Of a stretch of 64,000 nucleotides of DNA, positions 16,350-25,255 are shown piece by piece; within the stretch, counting starts at the first letter, position 1; each line of letters starts with the position of its first letter. The DNA lies in assembly GCA_020637395.1 (NCBI GenBank), contig JACJWA010000001.1:1550001-1614000 (forward strand). Reading direction: 5' to 3'. Both the position numbers and the translations under genes were made by a program. The notes under the pieces were generated by a model, which searched no databases, had not been told where the DNA came from, and saw nothing but the letters and a program-made list of their open reading frames with translations. The DNA comes from Calditrichota bacterium (GTDB lineage: Bacteria > Electryoneota > RPQS01).

Positions 16350-19013
16350 ATGACCGCAGCAGAAATTCGCCAACTTTTTCTTGACTTCTTCAGAGAACGT
16401 CAGCATCTGATCGTTCCCTCCGCTCCGGTCGTTCCGCAGGACGACCCGACCCTATTGTTCACCAATGCGGGAATGAATCAGTTCAAGCCGTATTTTCTGG
16501 GTCTGGCGAAGCCCGAAGCGACGCGCGTCGCCGATACACAGAAGTGCATTCGCGTCTCGGGCAAGCACAACGATCTTGAAGAGGTTGGTGTGTCACCGTA
16601 TCATCATACTTTCTTCGAGATGCTCGGCAACTGGAGCTTTGGCGACTACTTCAAGAGAGACTCGATTCGCTGGGGTTGGGAACTGATGACCGAGGGCTTC
16701 AAGCTGCCCAAGGACAAACTTTACGCAACCGTCTATGAAACCGACGACGAAGCGGAGGAGTTGTGGAAGGGCGAAACGGACATCATTCCCTCGCATGTGC
16801 TGCGATTCGGCAAGAAGGACAACTGGTGGTCCATGGGCGACACGGGACCCTGCGGCCCCTGTACCGAGATTCATATTGACCGCGGTCCAGAGTTCGACAG
16901 CGACCCGAAGGCCTTTGTGAACACAGATTCGCGGCGCTATATCGAGCTCTGGAATCACGTATTCATTCAATTCGACTCGCGTGCGGACGGTTCGCTCGTT
17001 CCTCTGCCTGCCAAGCACGTGGACACCGGCGCGGGGCTCGAGCGATTCGCGACTGTCCTCGGCGGACACAACTCAAACTACGACACGGACCTGTTTCAAC
17101 CGATCATTCGCGCGATTGTGGACGCCTCGGGCAAAGAGTACTCGCAAAGCGAGACAGGCATTCCCCATCGCGTGATCGCGGATCATGTGCGCTGTCTGAC
17201 ATTCGCCATCGGCGACGGTGCGATGCCGGGGAACGAAGGGCGGGGCTACGTACTGCGGAGAATTCTCAGACGTGCCGCACGCTTCGGACGTAAACTTGAG
17301 CTGCACGAGCCGTTCATCTACAAGCTCGTGCCCGTGCTCGTGGACACGATGGGAAGCGTCTTCCCTGAAATCAAGGAGCGCCACTCGCACATCGCGCGCG
17401 TCATCGAAGCTGAAGAATCGCATTTTGGCAAGACGCTGGATCGCGGGTTAGAGCAGTTTGATCAGGTCATTGCGACTGTTCGCGGCAGCAATGCAAGCGA
17501 GATTCCCGGCGAAGAGGTGTTCAAACTCTACGATACATTTGGCTTTCCGCTGGACTTGACGCAATTGATGGCCCGTGAGAACGGGCTTTCGGTGGACGAG
17601 GCAGGATTCACTCAAGCCATGGAGCGGCAGCGCGCACGCGCCAGAGCCGCAGGTTCGTTCAAAGCGGAGCGCGAGGACCTTGTGTTCGACGGTGAACTGC
17701 CTGAGACTGAGTTCGTCGGCTACACTTCCTTAACCATCGCAACCGACATTTTGCCCGTAAGCTATGACCCGGAGAGCGGCAGACTCGTGTTTGTTGTGAA
17801 ACAGACGCCATTCTACGTGGAGTCGGGCGGCCAGGTCTCGGATTCGGGAACGCTCGAGATTGAGCTTGATGACGCAACTGTTCATGCACGAGTTAACGGA
17901 GTATCCCGGCGGGACAAATCTGTCTTGCACGTTGCAACTCTCGACCACCTCTCCGCAGAGCTTCAGAAAGCTGTCGCCGAAAAGCAATGGCTGCGCGGCG
18001 AGCTGTCTGTGTCGCGCGAACATCGCCTTCCGACACAATACAATCACACAGCCACACACCTCCTGCATGCAGCTCTGCGCGCCGCCTTTGGCGATCACGT
18101 GCATCAGGCAGGCTCCTATGTCGGGCCGGACTACCTGCGATTCGATTACACTCATTTCAATAAGCCCAGCCTTGAAGAGCTTGGAAGCATCGAAACGCAG
18201 GTCAATGAGTGGATTCGCGGAAACTATTCCGTAAACCCCAACATTATGCCGCTGACCCGCGCGCAAGAGCTCGGCGCCATGGCTCTATTCGGCGAGAAGT
18301 ACGGCGATGAAGTTCGCATGATCGAGATCTCCGATGAAGAGAGCATCGTATCGCGCGAACTTTGCGGCGGTTGTCACGTGAATCGCACCGGAGACATCGG
18401 TGTGTTTGTCATTAAAGCCGAAACGTCCGCGGCGGCAGGTATTCGCCGCGTCGAGGCTCTGACCGGTGAAACTGCGTGGCGCTATCTGGCCGATCAACGC
18501 GCCAAAGTGGAGCAGTTTGTGGATCTGCTGGGCAGCGCGGGAAGCGATCCCGCAGAGAAACTTCGTCTCACACTGGACGAGAAGAAGGCTCTGCAAAAAG
18601 AACTCGATCAGCTCCGCGGGCAGCTTGCCGGAAGTGCCATGCAGTCGCTCGCGCAGAATGCTCAGATGATCGGTTCCATTCGACTTGTTGCACAGCGAGT
18701 GGACGCACATAATCTCGATCAATTGAAAGAGATGGGAGACGCCTTGCGTGATCAGTTGAGCAGCGGGATTGGCGTGCTCGGCATGGTCGCCGAAGACAAG
18801 CCCGCTCTGGCCGTGGTTGTCACGCCGGACCTTGTCAAAGCGGGATGGGACGCCGTTCCCATTGTTAAGGAACTTGCAAAGTCGCTCAAGGGAGGCGGCG
18901 GTGGAAAGCCGCATCTCGCTACCGCGGGCGGCAAGGACGCTTCGATGCTCGATCATTCCCTGTCGCTGGCTCCCGCTTTGATTCAGAAACTCAGCGAGGC
19001 GACGGGATCATGA
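16350..19013 (+). CDS. alaS: Alanyl-tRNA synthetase
   Basis: 887 residues, full length. Class II synthetase core at the N-terminus (FTNAGMNQFKPYFLG; GDTGPCGPCTEIH; GRGYVLRRILRRAARFGR), then the editing domain with the zinc ligands His566 and His570 (HTATH) and Cys672/His676 (CGGCH), and the C-Ala domain at the end (GGGGGKPHLATAGGKD). It charges tRNA-Ala, one copy of which is at 7014-7086. Downstream gmhA overlaps its stop by four bases. Confidence 0.98.
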   Translation: MTAAEIRQLFLDFFRERQHLIVPSAPVVPQDDPTLLFTNAGMNQFKPYFLGLAKPEATRVADTQKCIRVSGKHNDLEEVGVSPYHHTFFEMLGNWSFGDYFKRDSIRWGWELMTEGFKLPKDKLYATVYETDDEAEELWKGETDIIPSHVLRFGKKDNWWSMGDTGPCGPCTEIHIDRGPEFDSDPKAFVNTDSRRYIELWNHVFIQFDSRADGSLVPLPAKHVDTGAGLERFATVLGGHNSNYDTDLFQPIIRAIVDASGKEYSQSETGIPHRVIADHVRCLTFAIGDGAMPGNEGRGYVLRRILRRAARFGRKLELHEPFIYKLVPVLVDTMGSVFPEIKERHSHIARVIEAEESHFGKTLDRGLEQFDQVIATVRGSNASEIPGEEVFKLYDTFGFPLDLTQLMARENGLSVDEAGFTQAMERQRARARAAGSFKAEREDLVFDGELPETEFVGYTSLTIATDILPVSYDPESGRLVFVVKQTPFYVESGGQVSDSGTLEIELDDATVHARVNGVSRRDKSVLHVATLDHLSAELQKAVAEKQWLRGELSVSREHRLPTQYNHTATHLLHAALRAAFGDHVHQAGSYVGPDYLRFDYTHFNKPSLEELGSIETQVNEWIRGNYSVNPNIMPLTRAQELGAMALFGEKYGDEVRMIEISDEESIVSRELCGGCHVNRTGDIGVFVIKAETSAAAGIRRVEALTGETAWRYLADQRAKVEQFVDLLGSAGSDPAEKLRLTLDEKKALQKELDQLRGQLAGSAMQSLAQNAQMIGSIRLVAQRVDAHNLDQLKEMGDALRDQLSSGIGVLGMVAEDKPALAVVVTPDLVKAGWDAVPIVKELAKSLKGGGGGKPHLATAGGKDASMLDHSLSLAPALIQKLSEATGS

Positions 19014-19642
19014 GTTCTTCGAAACTTGCACCGGATGCCGCGCGGGCGAAGCTGCTGAACGCCGTGAGAGAAACACGCGAAATGTGTGAGTTGCTCGACT
19101 CGGCCTGCCTTGGCGACTTGACTGCCATCGCAGAGCTCTGCGCGGACACGCTGCAGCGCGGCGGCAAGCTTTTTTTCTGCGGCAACGGCGGCTCCGCAGC
19201 GGAGTGCCAACACCTTGCCACGGAGTTTGTTGTAAGACTATCCGCTCAGCGTGAGCGCAAAGCCCTCGCCGCAATCGCCTTGACCACTGACACGTCGCTG
19301 CTCACCGCATGTTCCAATGACTATGGCTATGACTTTGTCTTTGCGCGACAGATTGAGGCCCTGATGAAGCCGGACGATGTGCTGATTCTGCTCTCAACCT
19401 CCGGTCGGTCGCCAAATCTTCTGCTTGCCGCAGAAGCTGTGGGCAAGCTTGGCGGCAGGTGCATTGCGATGGTGGGTAAGGATTCGACACCGCTGGACCG
19501 CCACTGTACAAACGTTTTGCATGTTCCCTCTACCTCCGGACAACGCGTGCAGGAAGCGCACTTGCTTTGCGGCCACCTGTTGGTTGAACTCATTGAAGAC
19601 TTGCTTTTGAACGGCGAAGAGAGCGCCCGTCCCACTCGATGA
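19010..19642 (+). CDS. gmhA: SIS-domain phosphoheptose isomerase
   Basis: 210 residues. GmhA converts sedoheptulose 7-phosphate to D-glycero-D-manno-heptose 7-phosphate, the first step to the ADP-heptose of LPS inner core. The family block GNGGSAAECQHLATEF (58-73) holds the putative metal ligands His68 and Glu72; LSTSGRSPNLL (around 127-137) is the SIS phosphate-binding loop; a late CGHLLVELIED supplies the C-terminal His/Glu. DiaA, a DnaA-binding SIS protein, is the alternative, but the catalytic residues favour the enzyme. Start and stop overlap alaS and the next gene. Confidence 0.85.
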   Translation: MSSSKLAPDAARAKLLNAVRETREMCELLDSACLGDLTAIAELCADTLQRGGKLFFCGNGGSAAECQHLATEFVVRLSAQRERKALAAIALTTDTSLLTACSNDYGYDFVFARQIEALMKPDDVLILLSTSGRSPNLLLAAEAVGKLGGRCIAMVGKDSTPLDRHCTNVLHVPSTSGQRVQEAHLLCGHLLVELIEDLLLNGEESARPTR

Positions 19643-21726
19643 CTTTTCTGAATTCCGCGCTGCTGGCCGCGCTTTCCCTGGGCTTGATTCCGATTTTGAT
19701 TCACCTCCTGAACCGTCAGAAGTTCAAAGAAGTGGACTTCCCCACGCTGCGGTTTCTGCAGGAGATGCAGAGACAGAAAATGAGACGCGTTAGGGTGCGT
19801 CAATGGCTCTTGCTCTTGTTGCGGACGCTCGCGATTCTCGCGCTCGTATTGGCGATGGCCCGCCCCGTGCTTCGTTCGGAGGCGGGGTTCATTGGCAGCG
19901 GAGAAGCTCGCGCAAGTGTGGTTCTTGTTCTCGATCGCTCCGTTTCGATGCGCACGGAATCTCCTGGCGGCACTCGCTTCAGAGAGCTTCAAGTTCGTGC
20001 GCAGGACTTGATTCAATCGCTCGGCTCCAATGACGAGATCCAGATTATCTGGGCGGATGCCGTGCCGCAGCGCTTTCCGGACTCCCCCACTCAGCATAAG
20101 CCGCTGCTGCGCGAAGCCGTTGAGGCCGCCCAGGCGCAGGAAACCGGCGGATCGCTCACCGACGCCGTGGCCGAGGCCCGACTGGTACTCGGTCAATCGC
20201 AGAATCTGCTAAAAGAAGTGTATGTGCTTTCAGACTTCAGTGAAAGCACCTGGCCGCAGAAACTGCCCGATACTCCATTACTTCCGGAGGACGTGAGGCT
20301 GTACGTCGTTCCCCTGGGAGGAGCCGAGTTTCAAAACGTCGGACTCGTGAACGCCGAAATCACGTCCCGGTTGATTGCACCGGGCCGCGCCATCGAGCTG
20401 AGCTTCACCGCCGTGAACAGCGGCAAGGATCAAGCTCAGGACCGCATCGTGTCCGCGTATCTTGACGGCAAACGAGTGGCACAGACCAGAGTTTCGCTGC
20501 GCCCCGGCGAGTCACGCACTGAACAACTGCGATTCGTTCCTGAAAACATCGGCGATGCCACCGGGTATGTTCGACTCGAGGATACGGACGCCTTTGCAGA
20601 TGATGACATTCGGAGATTTGTGTTGCGTGTTCCGGCGCGGCTGAATGTTGCCGTGACTGGTGCGGACGGCACGGCGCGCAGATTGGCGGCGCTGGCTCTG
20701 GATCCCAGCGGGAGTCCTGATTCCTATGTCCACGCCGTGCAGCTTGGGGCTCAAGAGTTTGAAGCGGCGGATTGGCTCGACTTCGACGCCGTGTTTATCG
20801 TAGATGCGCCTGCGTTCTCAGCTGGCTTTGACGAACGACTGCGCGGCTATTTGCAGACCGGGCGCGGTGTGTTTGTAACCGGCGGTCCGAACTTTGATCT
20901 CCGTGCTCATTCCATCTGGATGCAGGCACTGGGATTGCCTGCTCCCACGGGCGTGGAGGATGCGGGTGAAGCCGCAGGCTGGAGATGGAACAAGGTTGAT
21001 CTCGACCATCCCCTCTTTGAAGGAGTTTTCGAAGAACGCCCCTCGGACATCTCGCCGGAGTTCTCGCGCGTGTTTTCCCTCGCAAAAGAGCGATCCACTG
21101 CGGCAAACATTATTGAGGGTGCTGGCGGAAAAGCCTATCTCTGCGAAGTCACACAAGGGCGAGGCAGAATGCTATTCCTTGCAAGCTCGCCGGATCCGGA
21201 CTGGTCCACGCTCTTTCGATCAGGAGTCTTTCCACCCCTAATGACCGGAAGCGCCGCATATCTCGCCGGATCGGGCAATGCGGGACTCGACTTGGCACAA
21301 ACGGTCGGACTCGGTGCTGACCTATTGCTGCGCAAGACCGAGCAATTGCAATACGAACTGGTCTCCAATGAAGCACCCCTGAAACTTACGGCGACGCCTG
21401 TATCCGGGGGTCAAATGCTTCGCGTACCGCCGTTGTTCGTCACCGGTGACTATCGGCTGACTCAAGGCGAGCGCAACGTCTTGCCGCTGGTTGTGAACAT
21501 TCCTGCTCGAGAATCCGCGATTGATGTGCGCCTCGAAGATGCAAATTTGGAGAGCCTCGGAGGGAATCTGCAAAGGCTTGACCCCGGCGAAAACATGTTG
21601 ACCGTGATTCGCGAGGGCCGCTATGGCCGCGAACTCTGGAAGCTGTTCCTCATGCTTGCGCTCGGGCTGCTGATCGCGGAAATGCTGATTGCACGAACGC
21701 CAAAACAGGAAGTCGTTCCGGCTTGA
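19639..21726 (+). CDS. BatA-type membrane protein with VWA domain
   Basis: 695 residues. N-terminal BatA double-membrane-helix module: a first helix (about 4-24), the cytosolic LLNRQKFKEVDFPTLRFLQ block (25-43), basic KMRRVRVRQW, then a second helix (about 57-75). A von Willebrand A domain follows with an intact metal site: D99-R-S101-V-S103. A long periplasmic beta-rich part includes an Ig-like segment and a GATase-like segment (about 380-520, FDAVFIVDAPAFSAG, FVTGGPNFD), and a last helix (about 668-685) returns to the membrane. This architecture is common in FCB bacteria, where such proteins accompany MoxR ATPases; no moxR is in this window. Last gene of the long plus-strand run. Confidence 0.85.
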   Translation: MTFLNSALLAALSLGLIPILIHLLNRQKFKEVDFPTLRFLQEMQRQKMRRVRVRQWLLLLLRTLAILALVLAMARPVLRSEAGFIGSGEARASVVLVLDRSVSMRTESPGGTRFRELQVRAQDLIQSLGSNDEIQIIWADAVPQRFPDSPTQHKPLLREAVEAAQAQETGGSLTDAVAEARLVLGQSQNLLKEVYVLSDFSESTWPQKLPDTPLLPEDVRLYVVPLGGAEFQNVGLVNAEITSRLIAPGRAIELSFTAVNSGKDQAQDRIVSAYLDGKRVAQTRVSLRPGESRTEQLRFVPENIGDATGYVRLEDTDAFADDDIRRFVLRVPARLNVAVTGADGTARRLAALALDPSGSPDSYVHAVQLGAQEFEAADWLDFDAVFIVDAPAFSAGFDERLRGYLQTGRGVFVTGGPNFDLRAHSIWMQALGLPAPTGVEDAGEAAGWRWNKVDLDHPLFEGVFEERPSDISPEFSRVFSLAKERSTAANIIEGAGGKAYLCEVTQGRGRMLFLASSPDPDWSTLFRSGVFPPLMTGSAAYLAGSGNAGLDLAQTVGLGADLLLRKTEQLQYELVSNEAPLKLTATPVSGGQMLRVPPLFVTGDYRLTQGERNVLPLVVNIPARESAIDVRLEDANLESLGGNLQRLDPGENMLTVIREGRYGRELWKLFLMLALGLLIAEMLIARTPKQEVVPA

Positions 21727-21750
21727 CGAACTAAAGCAGGTTATGAAATG

Positions 21751-21780
21751 CAGAAGAGGCTTCGCAAGGAGCCTCTTCTG
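21751..21780. terminator. Bidirectional terminator between convergent gene runs
   Basis: CAGAAGAGGCT and AGCCTCTTCTG form an 11-bp perfect stem with an 8-nt loop. Followed by TTGTT on the plus strand. It lies 24 bases after the BatA/VWA stop and 17 bases before the stop of the convergent Asp-box protein gene, so it can serve both. Confidence 0.8.
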
Positions 21781-21797
21781 TTGTTATGATACTTCTA

Positions 21798-23270
21798 CTA
21801 TCTTACCAAAACGATTTTCACTGCCGTTTGTAATCCTGAAGTCTTCAACCAGTAGGACCCGGAAGGCAACTCTGCGGGAAGTGACCAGAGCAAGTCGCGA
21901 GAGTGCGCAGCGGTCCTCGACACCTCGCGGCCAAGAATGTCGTGCAGCACAAGAGTCCCGCCTTGCCTAGGAAGGGTGATCTCGATCCAGCCATTTGATG
22001 GATTGGGATACACAGAGATCCCTGGATCCCGCTCGGTTTGCGGACGATTTGCCGATGTTCCGCGCCATGATCCATCAAACAAAACGTCTCCGTCGTCTCC
22101 GACCATGCGGCCACTCCAGACTGCCGCAAAACCATTCTGGTCGGACGTCTTGCTGTATCCCTCGCTAATCACAACCCCATTCTGCTCGCTGACGACTTCC
22201 TCTGCCTCCCATGCCCAAGGGGTGAGAAGTGGAACACGGCGAAACAACAACTGGCCCGTGTCTTCCTGCACCACGCCGCGCAGATACCAGACGCCTAACG
22301 TGCCTCCAGAGATTGAGAGCTGTGGTCGCGTGTTGTCGTAAGGAGAATCCGTCAATTGTTGCGGCTCGGACCACGACACTCCTTGATCGGGAGAATACTG
22401 TGCAAGAATCTCACGCGCCACGGAGGCATTGTGCCGACGTTGGTAAGTCAGCATGATAAACTCTCCGTGCGCTGTCAAGTCAGGACGAAGCTGAGCATAA
22501 CTGCTGCTGTCGGGACGCAGAGGATCACTCCACGTCTCACCCAAATCGTCAGACGAAAAGAGCGCAATCTGCTCGCCCACAGAACCCGCACGATCTTCCG
22601 CAACCGCAGCCCACAACCTCTCGGACTCTCCGCTCCACGAAACGGCGGCAGCAAGACTTTCAATTGAGTCCGGCAGAGCCAGGCCTTCCGCAAACCAGTT
22701 TGTGCCGTGCCAATTCAAACCTCGATCTGATGCGTAAACGTGCCCGACCCTACCGACGTGGTTAAAATCCTCGACCAGCACAAAGATGTGCACATACGGG
22801 TCGTCTGGAGAGAATTCCTTATCCGACAGTATCTTCGCGTCAAGCAGCGTCAAGTCTTCAGTCAGTTCAACCGGATGACTTTGTTCCGGCCAATCCGAAG
22901 CGTCGTGCGGAATTCGACAAAATGCAACGTACGAGCCGCCCACTGAGTATGAGATCACATACGAAAACATCTCATCCGCGGCCACCGACAGCTCGATTTC
23001 CCCAGGTGGGCGTTCTGCATCTGAAAATGCCTCCCAGATCTCTCCATGCAACAGCGATCTGCGCATGCGCAATACGTTCGAGTCCACTGCACAAAACGAG
23101 CGATGCTCACCGGGACGAATCTCGACGATGTGTGGATGCCATTCGTGCTGTTCCGTCCCAAATACGACCACGTCGCTGTGCCAATCGAGCTGAGCATGGC
23201 CCAGCACGGGGTACAGAGTTATCGCGGCGAGGCTAAAGAGTAGCCCAATGCTGAAGAATCTGAATCGCAT
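21798..23270 (-). CDS. Secreted Asp-box (sialidase-like) propeller protein with C-terminal sorting module
   Basis: 490 residues from the ATG at 23270 (MRFRFFSIG...), which opens a proper signal peptide; the longer frame upstream lies in asd and adds a non-signal extension. Three Asp-box motifs (S-x-D-x-G-x-[TS]-W type) are visible: ASDRGLNW, SSDDLGETW and SPDQGVSW, indicating a BNR/sialidase-type beta-propeller. I see no complete arginine triad, so enzymatic sialidase activity is not claimed. The C-terminus carries VYPNPSNGWIEITLP and ends TAVKIVLVR, a type IX sorting module. It overlaps the 3' end of asd by 38 bases, so it is probably translated from the same message. Confidence 0.78.
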   Translation of the reverse strand: MRFRFFSIGLLFSLAAITLYPVLGHAQLDWHSDVVVFGTEQHEWHPHIVEIRPGEHRSFCAVDSNVLRMRRSLLHGEIWEAFSDAERPPGEIELSVAADEMFSYVISYSVGGSYVAFCRIPHDASDWPEQSHPVELTEDLTLLDAKILSDKEFSPDDPYVHIFVLVEDFNHVGRVGHVYASDRGLNWHGTNWFAEGLALPDSIESLAAAVSWSGESERLWAAVAEDRAGSVGEQIALFSSDDLGETWSDPLRPDSSSYAQLRPDLTAHGEFIMLTYQRRHNASVAREILAQYSPDQGVSWSEPQQLTDSPYDNTRPQLSISGGTLGVWYLRGVVQEDTGQLLFRRVPLLTPWAWEAEEVVSEQNGVVISEGYSKTSDQNGFAAVWSGRMVGDDGDVLFDGSWRGTSANRPQTERDPGISVYPNPSNGWIEITLPRQGGTLVLHDILGREVSRTAAHSRDLLWSLPAELPSGSYWLKTSGLQTAVKIVLVR

Positions 23271-24210
23271 TTGATGCTGCGCCTTTGCGCAAATTGTCAC
23301 CGACCACCCAAAAGTGCAGCCAGCGTTTGTCACTCGGATCCACGCGCACACGACCAACATGCACGTCCTGCTTCCCCGCGATCATGTGCGGAGTTGAATA
23401 ACCCTCAGCATCGCACGCCAAACCGGGAAACGATTTCAAGCTACGCAAGACTTCAGGTAGGTTCACGTCCGCGCTCAACTCCACACTCACCGAAGCGGCA
23501 TGGCCGATTTCTACAGGCACACGAACTGTCGTGGCCGCAACATGAAGATCGGGGCGGCGAAGAATCTTGCGAATCTCGGCAATAACCTTCGCTTCTTCGC
23601 CCGTGTATCCAGGACTTTCAAGTGCTCCGATTTCGGGAAACAAGTTTCCGGCAATCTGGTGCGGCAGTACGCGCCGTTCCGCAACCGGATTGCGAGTTTG
23701 CTCTCTCAGCTCTTCCACTGCGGAAGCGCCTGCTCCTGAAACACTCTGATACGTCGAGACGATGACTCTGTGAAGGCCAAACTCCCGTTCAAGTGGAGCC
23801 AGCGCCATTAAAATGATCGAGGCGGAGCAGTTCGGATTCGCAACAAGCTTTGTTGAACCGGTAATCTCGTCGCAATTGATTTCCGGAATCACCAGAGGAG
23901 CTTGATCACTCATTCTGAACGCACTTGAGTGATCAACGACCTTGAGTCCACGCTCGATCAATTTGGGGATCACTTGCATCGAGAGGTCTGAAGAGAGTGC
24001 CAGAATCGCGAACTCACCCTCCACGGATTCGCTGTTCAACGACCGGACTTCCAGAGACTCGCCGCGAAACGGCATTTTCTTCCCTGTGGAAGTATCCGAC
24101 GCATACAGGCGAAGTTCATGGAGCGGCACGTCCCACTCTTCAAGGACTCGAAGCGTAGTCTGACCGACCAAACCGGTCGCTCCAAGCAAAGCGAGTCGTA
24201 CAGGCTTCAC
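23233..24210 (-). CDS. asd: Aspartate-semialdehyde dehydrogenase
   Basis: 325 residues. NADPH-dependent reduction of aspartyl phosphate on the path to lysine, diaminopimelate, methionine and threonine. NADP loop GATGLVG (10-16); catalytic Cys128 in NPNCSA; STYQSVSGAGASAVEEL with the substrate-binding residues; a late His in RVPVEIGHAASVSVEL. Length is normal for the family. Its ATG overlaps the selD stop by four bases. The link to diaminopimelate fits the peptidoglycan-acting transglycosylase two genes upstream. Confidence 0.95.
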   Translation of the reverse strand: MKPVRLALLGATGLVGQTTLRVLEEWDVPLHELRLYASDTSTGKKMPFRGESLEVRSLNSESVEGEFAILALSSDLSMQVIPKLIERGLKVVDHSSAFRMSDQAPLVIPEINCDEITGSTKLVANPNCSASIILMALAPLEREFGLHRVIVSTYQSVSGAGASAVEELREQTRNPVAERRVLPHQIAGNLFPEIGALESPGYTGEEAKVIAEIRKILRRPDLHVAATTVRVPVEIGHAASVSVELSADVNLPEVLRSLKSFPGLACDAEGYSTPHMIAGKQDVHVGRVRVDPSDKRWLHFWVVGDNLRKGAASNAIQILQHWATL

Positions 24211-25253
24211 GAAACGACCTCGATTCCTGTGCCGCTCAGAACGTCGCCGATTACCGCGAAAAAGACTCCCTGTTCTTCCAGAGCATCCGCCGCGGACTCC
24301 ATTCTGTCGCGCGGCACGGACACCAAGAGTCCGCCCGAAGTCTGCGCGTCAAACATGATCCATTGCAGTGCAAGTGACACGTCGTTCGCAATGGTCACGT
24401 AGTCGCCAAGATAGAGTTTGTTCATCTTGGTGCCGCCGGGAACCTTCGATTGTTCCGCGAACGGGAGTGCCCTGCTCAACACCGGCAAGGAACTCGCCCG
24501 AATTTGAAACGCGACATTCGACGCGCGAGCAATCTCTGACGCGTGGCCGAGCAATCCATTCCCGGTGATGTCGGTTGCGGACTTGATGCCCTGGTCTTGA
24601 AGCGCCTGTTGAGCATGCCGGTTCAAGGTCTTCATCCACACGATGGCATCCGCGATCTCGGCTTCACTGACCAATTCATTCTTGAGCGCCGTGGTTAGGA
24701 TTCCCATGCCCAGAGGCTTTGTAAGAATCAATATGTCACCGGGACGCGCGCCATCGTTGCTCCACAGCGAATTCGGCTCCACCAAACCCGTGACCACCAG
24801 TCCGTATTTGGGTTCCGTGTCGTCAATCGTATGGCCGCCGGCAATCACGATGCCGGCTTCGCCTGCTTTGTCTGCGCCTCCGCGCAGCACTTCACGCCAA
24901 ATCTCCGGCGAAACCGTCTTCGGGAATGCGCAAATATTCAAAGCAAAGAGCGCCCGGCCGTTCATCGCATAGATGTCGGAAAGCGAATTCGCCGCCGCAA
25001 TCGCGCCATAATCGTAAGGTGAATCCACCACGGGAGTGAAGAAGTCCACGGTCTGCACCAGCACTTCGCCCGAAGGCAAACGATAGGCCGTGGCATCATC
25101 CCGATGGTCAAATCCTACGATCAGACTCTCATCACGACGAGGAGCAATTCCTGCCAATATGAGATCCAGCACCGCCGGATCCATCTTGGAGGCTCAACCG
25201 GCGCAGCGCACGAGATGTGTGAGTTTGGTCAGTTCTTCTTTTGTGTAAGACAT
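24207..25253 (-). CDS. selD: Selenide, water dikinase containing selenocysteine (in-frame TGA)
   Basis: 348 residues if the TGA at 25196-25194 is read as selenocysteine. SelD makes selenophosphate from selenide and ATP. The ATG at 25253 gives MSYTKEELTKLTHLVRCAG, then TGA, then ASKMDPAVLDLIL in frame; this matches the SelD active-site segment GCGCKISPxxL in E. coli, with the TGA exactly at the catalytic Cys17 position (Sec20 here) and the essential Lys conserved (Lys23). The ATP-binding core follows: FDHRDDATAY, VQTVDFFTPVVDSPYDYG, GGHTIDDTEPKYG. Naive gene calling would start at Met24 and lose the catalytic residue. Sits two bases after the transglycosylase gene and overlaps asd. A SECIS-like hairpin follows the TGA. 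Confidence 0.93.
25158..25196 (-). promoter_or_regulatory. Putative bacterial SECIS element after the selD TGA
   Basis: On the message, 9 nt after the UGA a stem forms from AUGGAUCC and GGAUC-U-CAU: eight base pairs with one bulged U, closing a 9-nt loop GGCGGUGCU. The loop begins 17 nt after UGA and starts with GG; bacterial SECIS elements bound by SelB typically place the apical loop 16-37 nt downstream with a G in the first two loop positions. The pairing was found by eye, without energy calculation. Confidence 0.7.
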
Positions 25254-25255
25254 GC

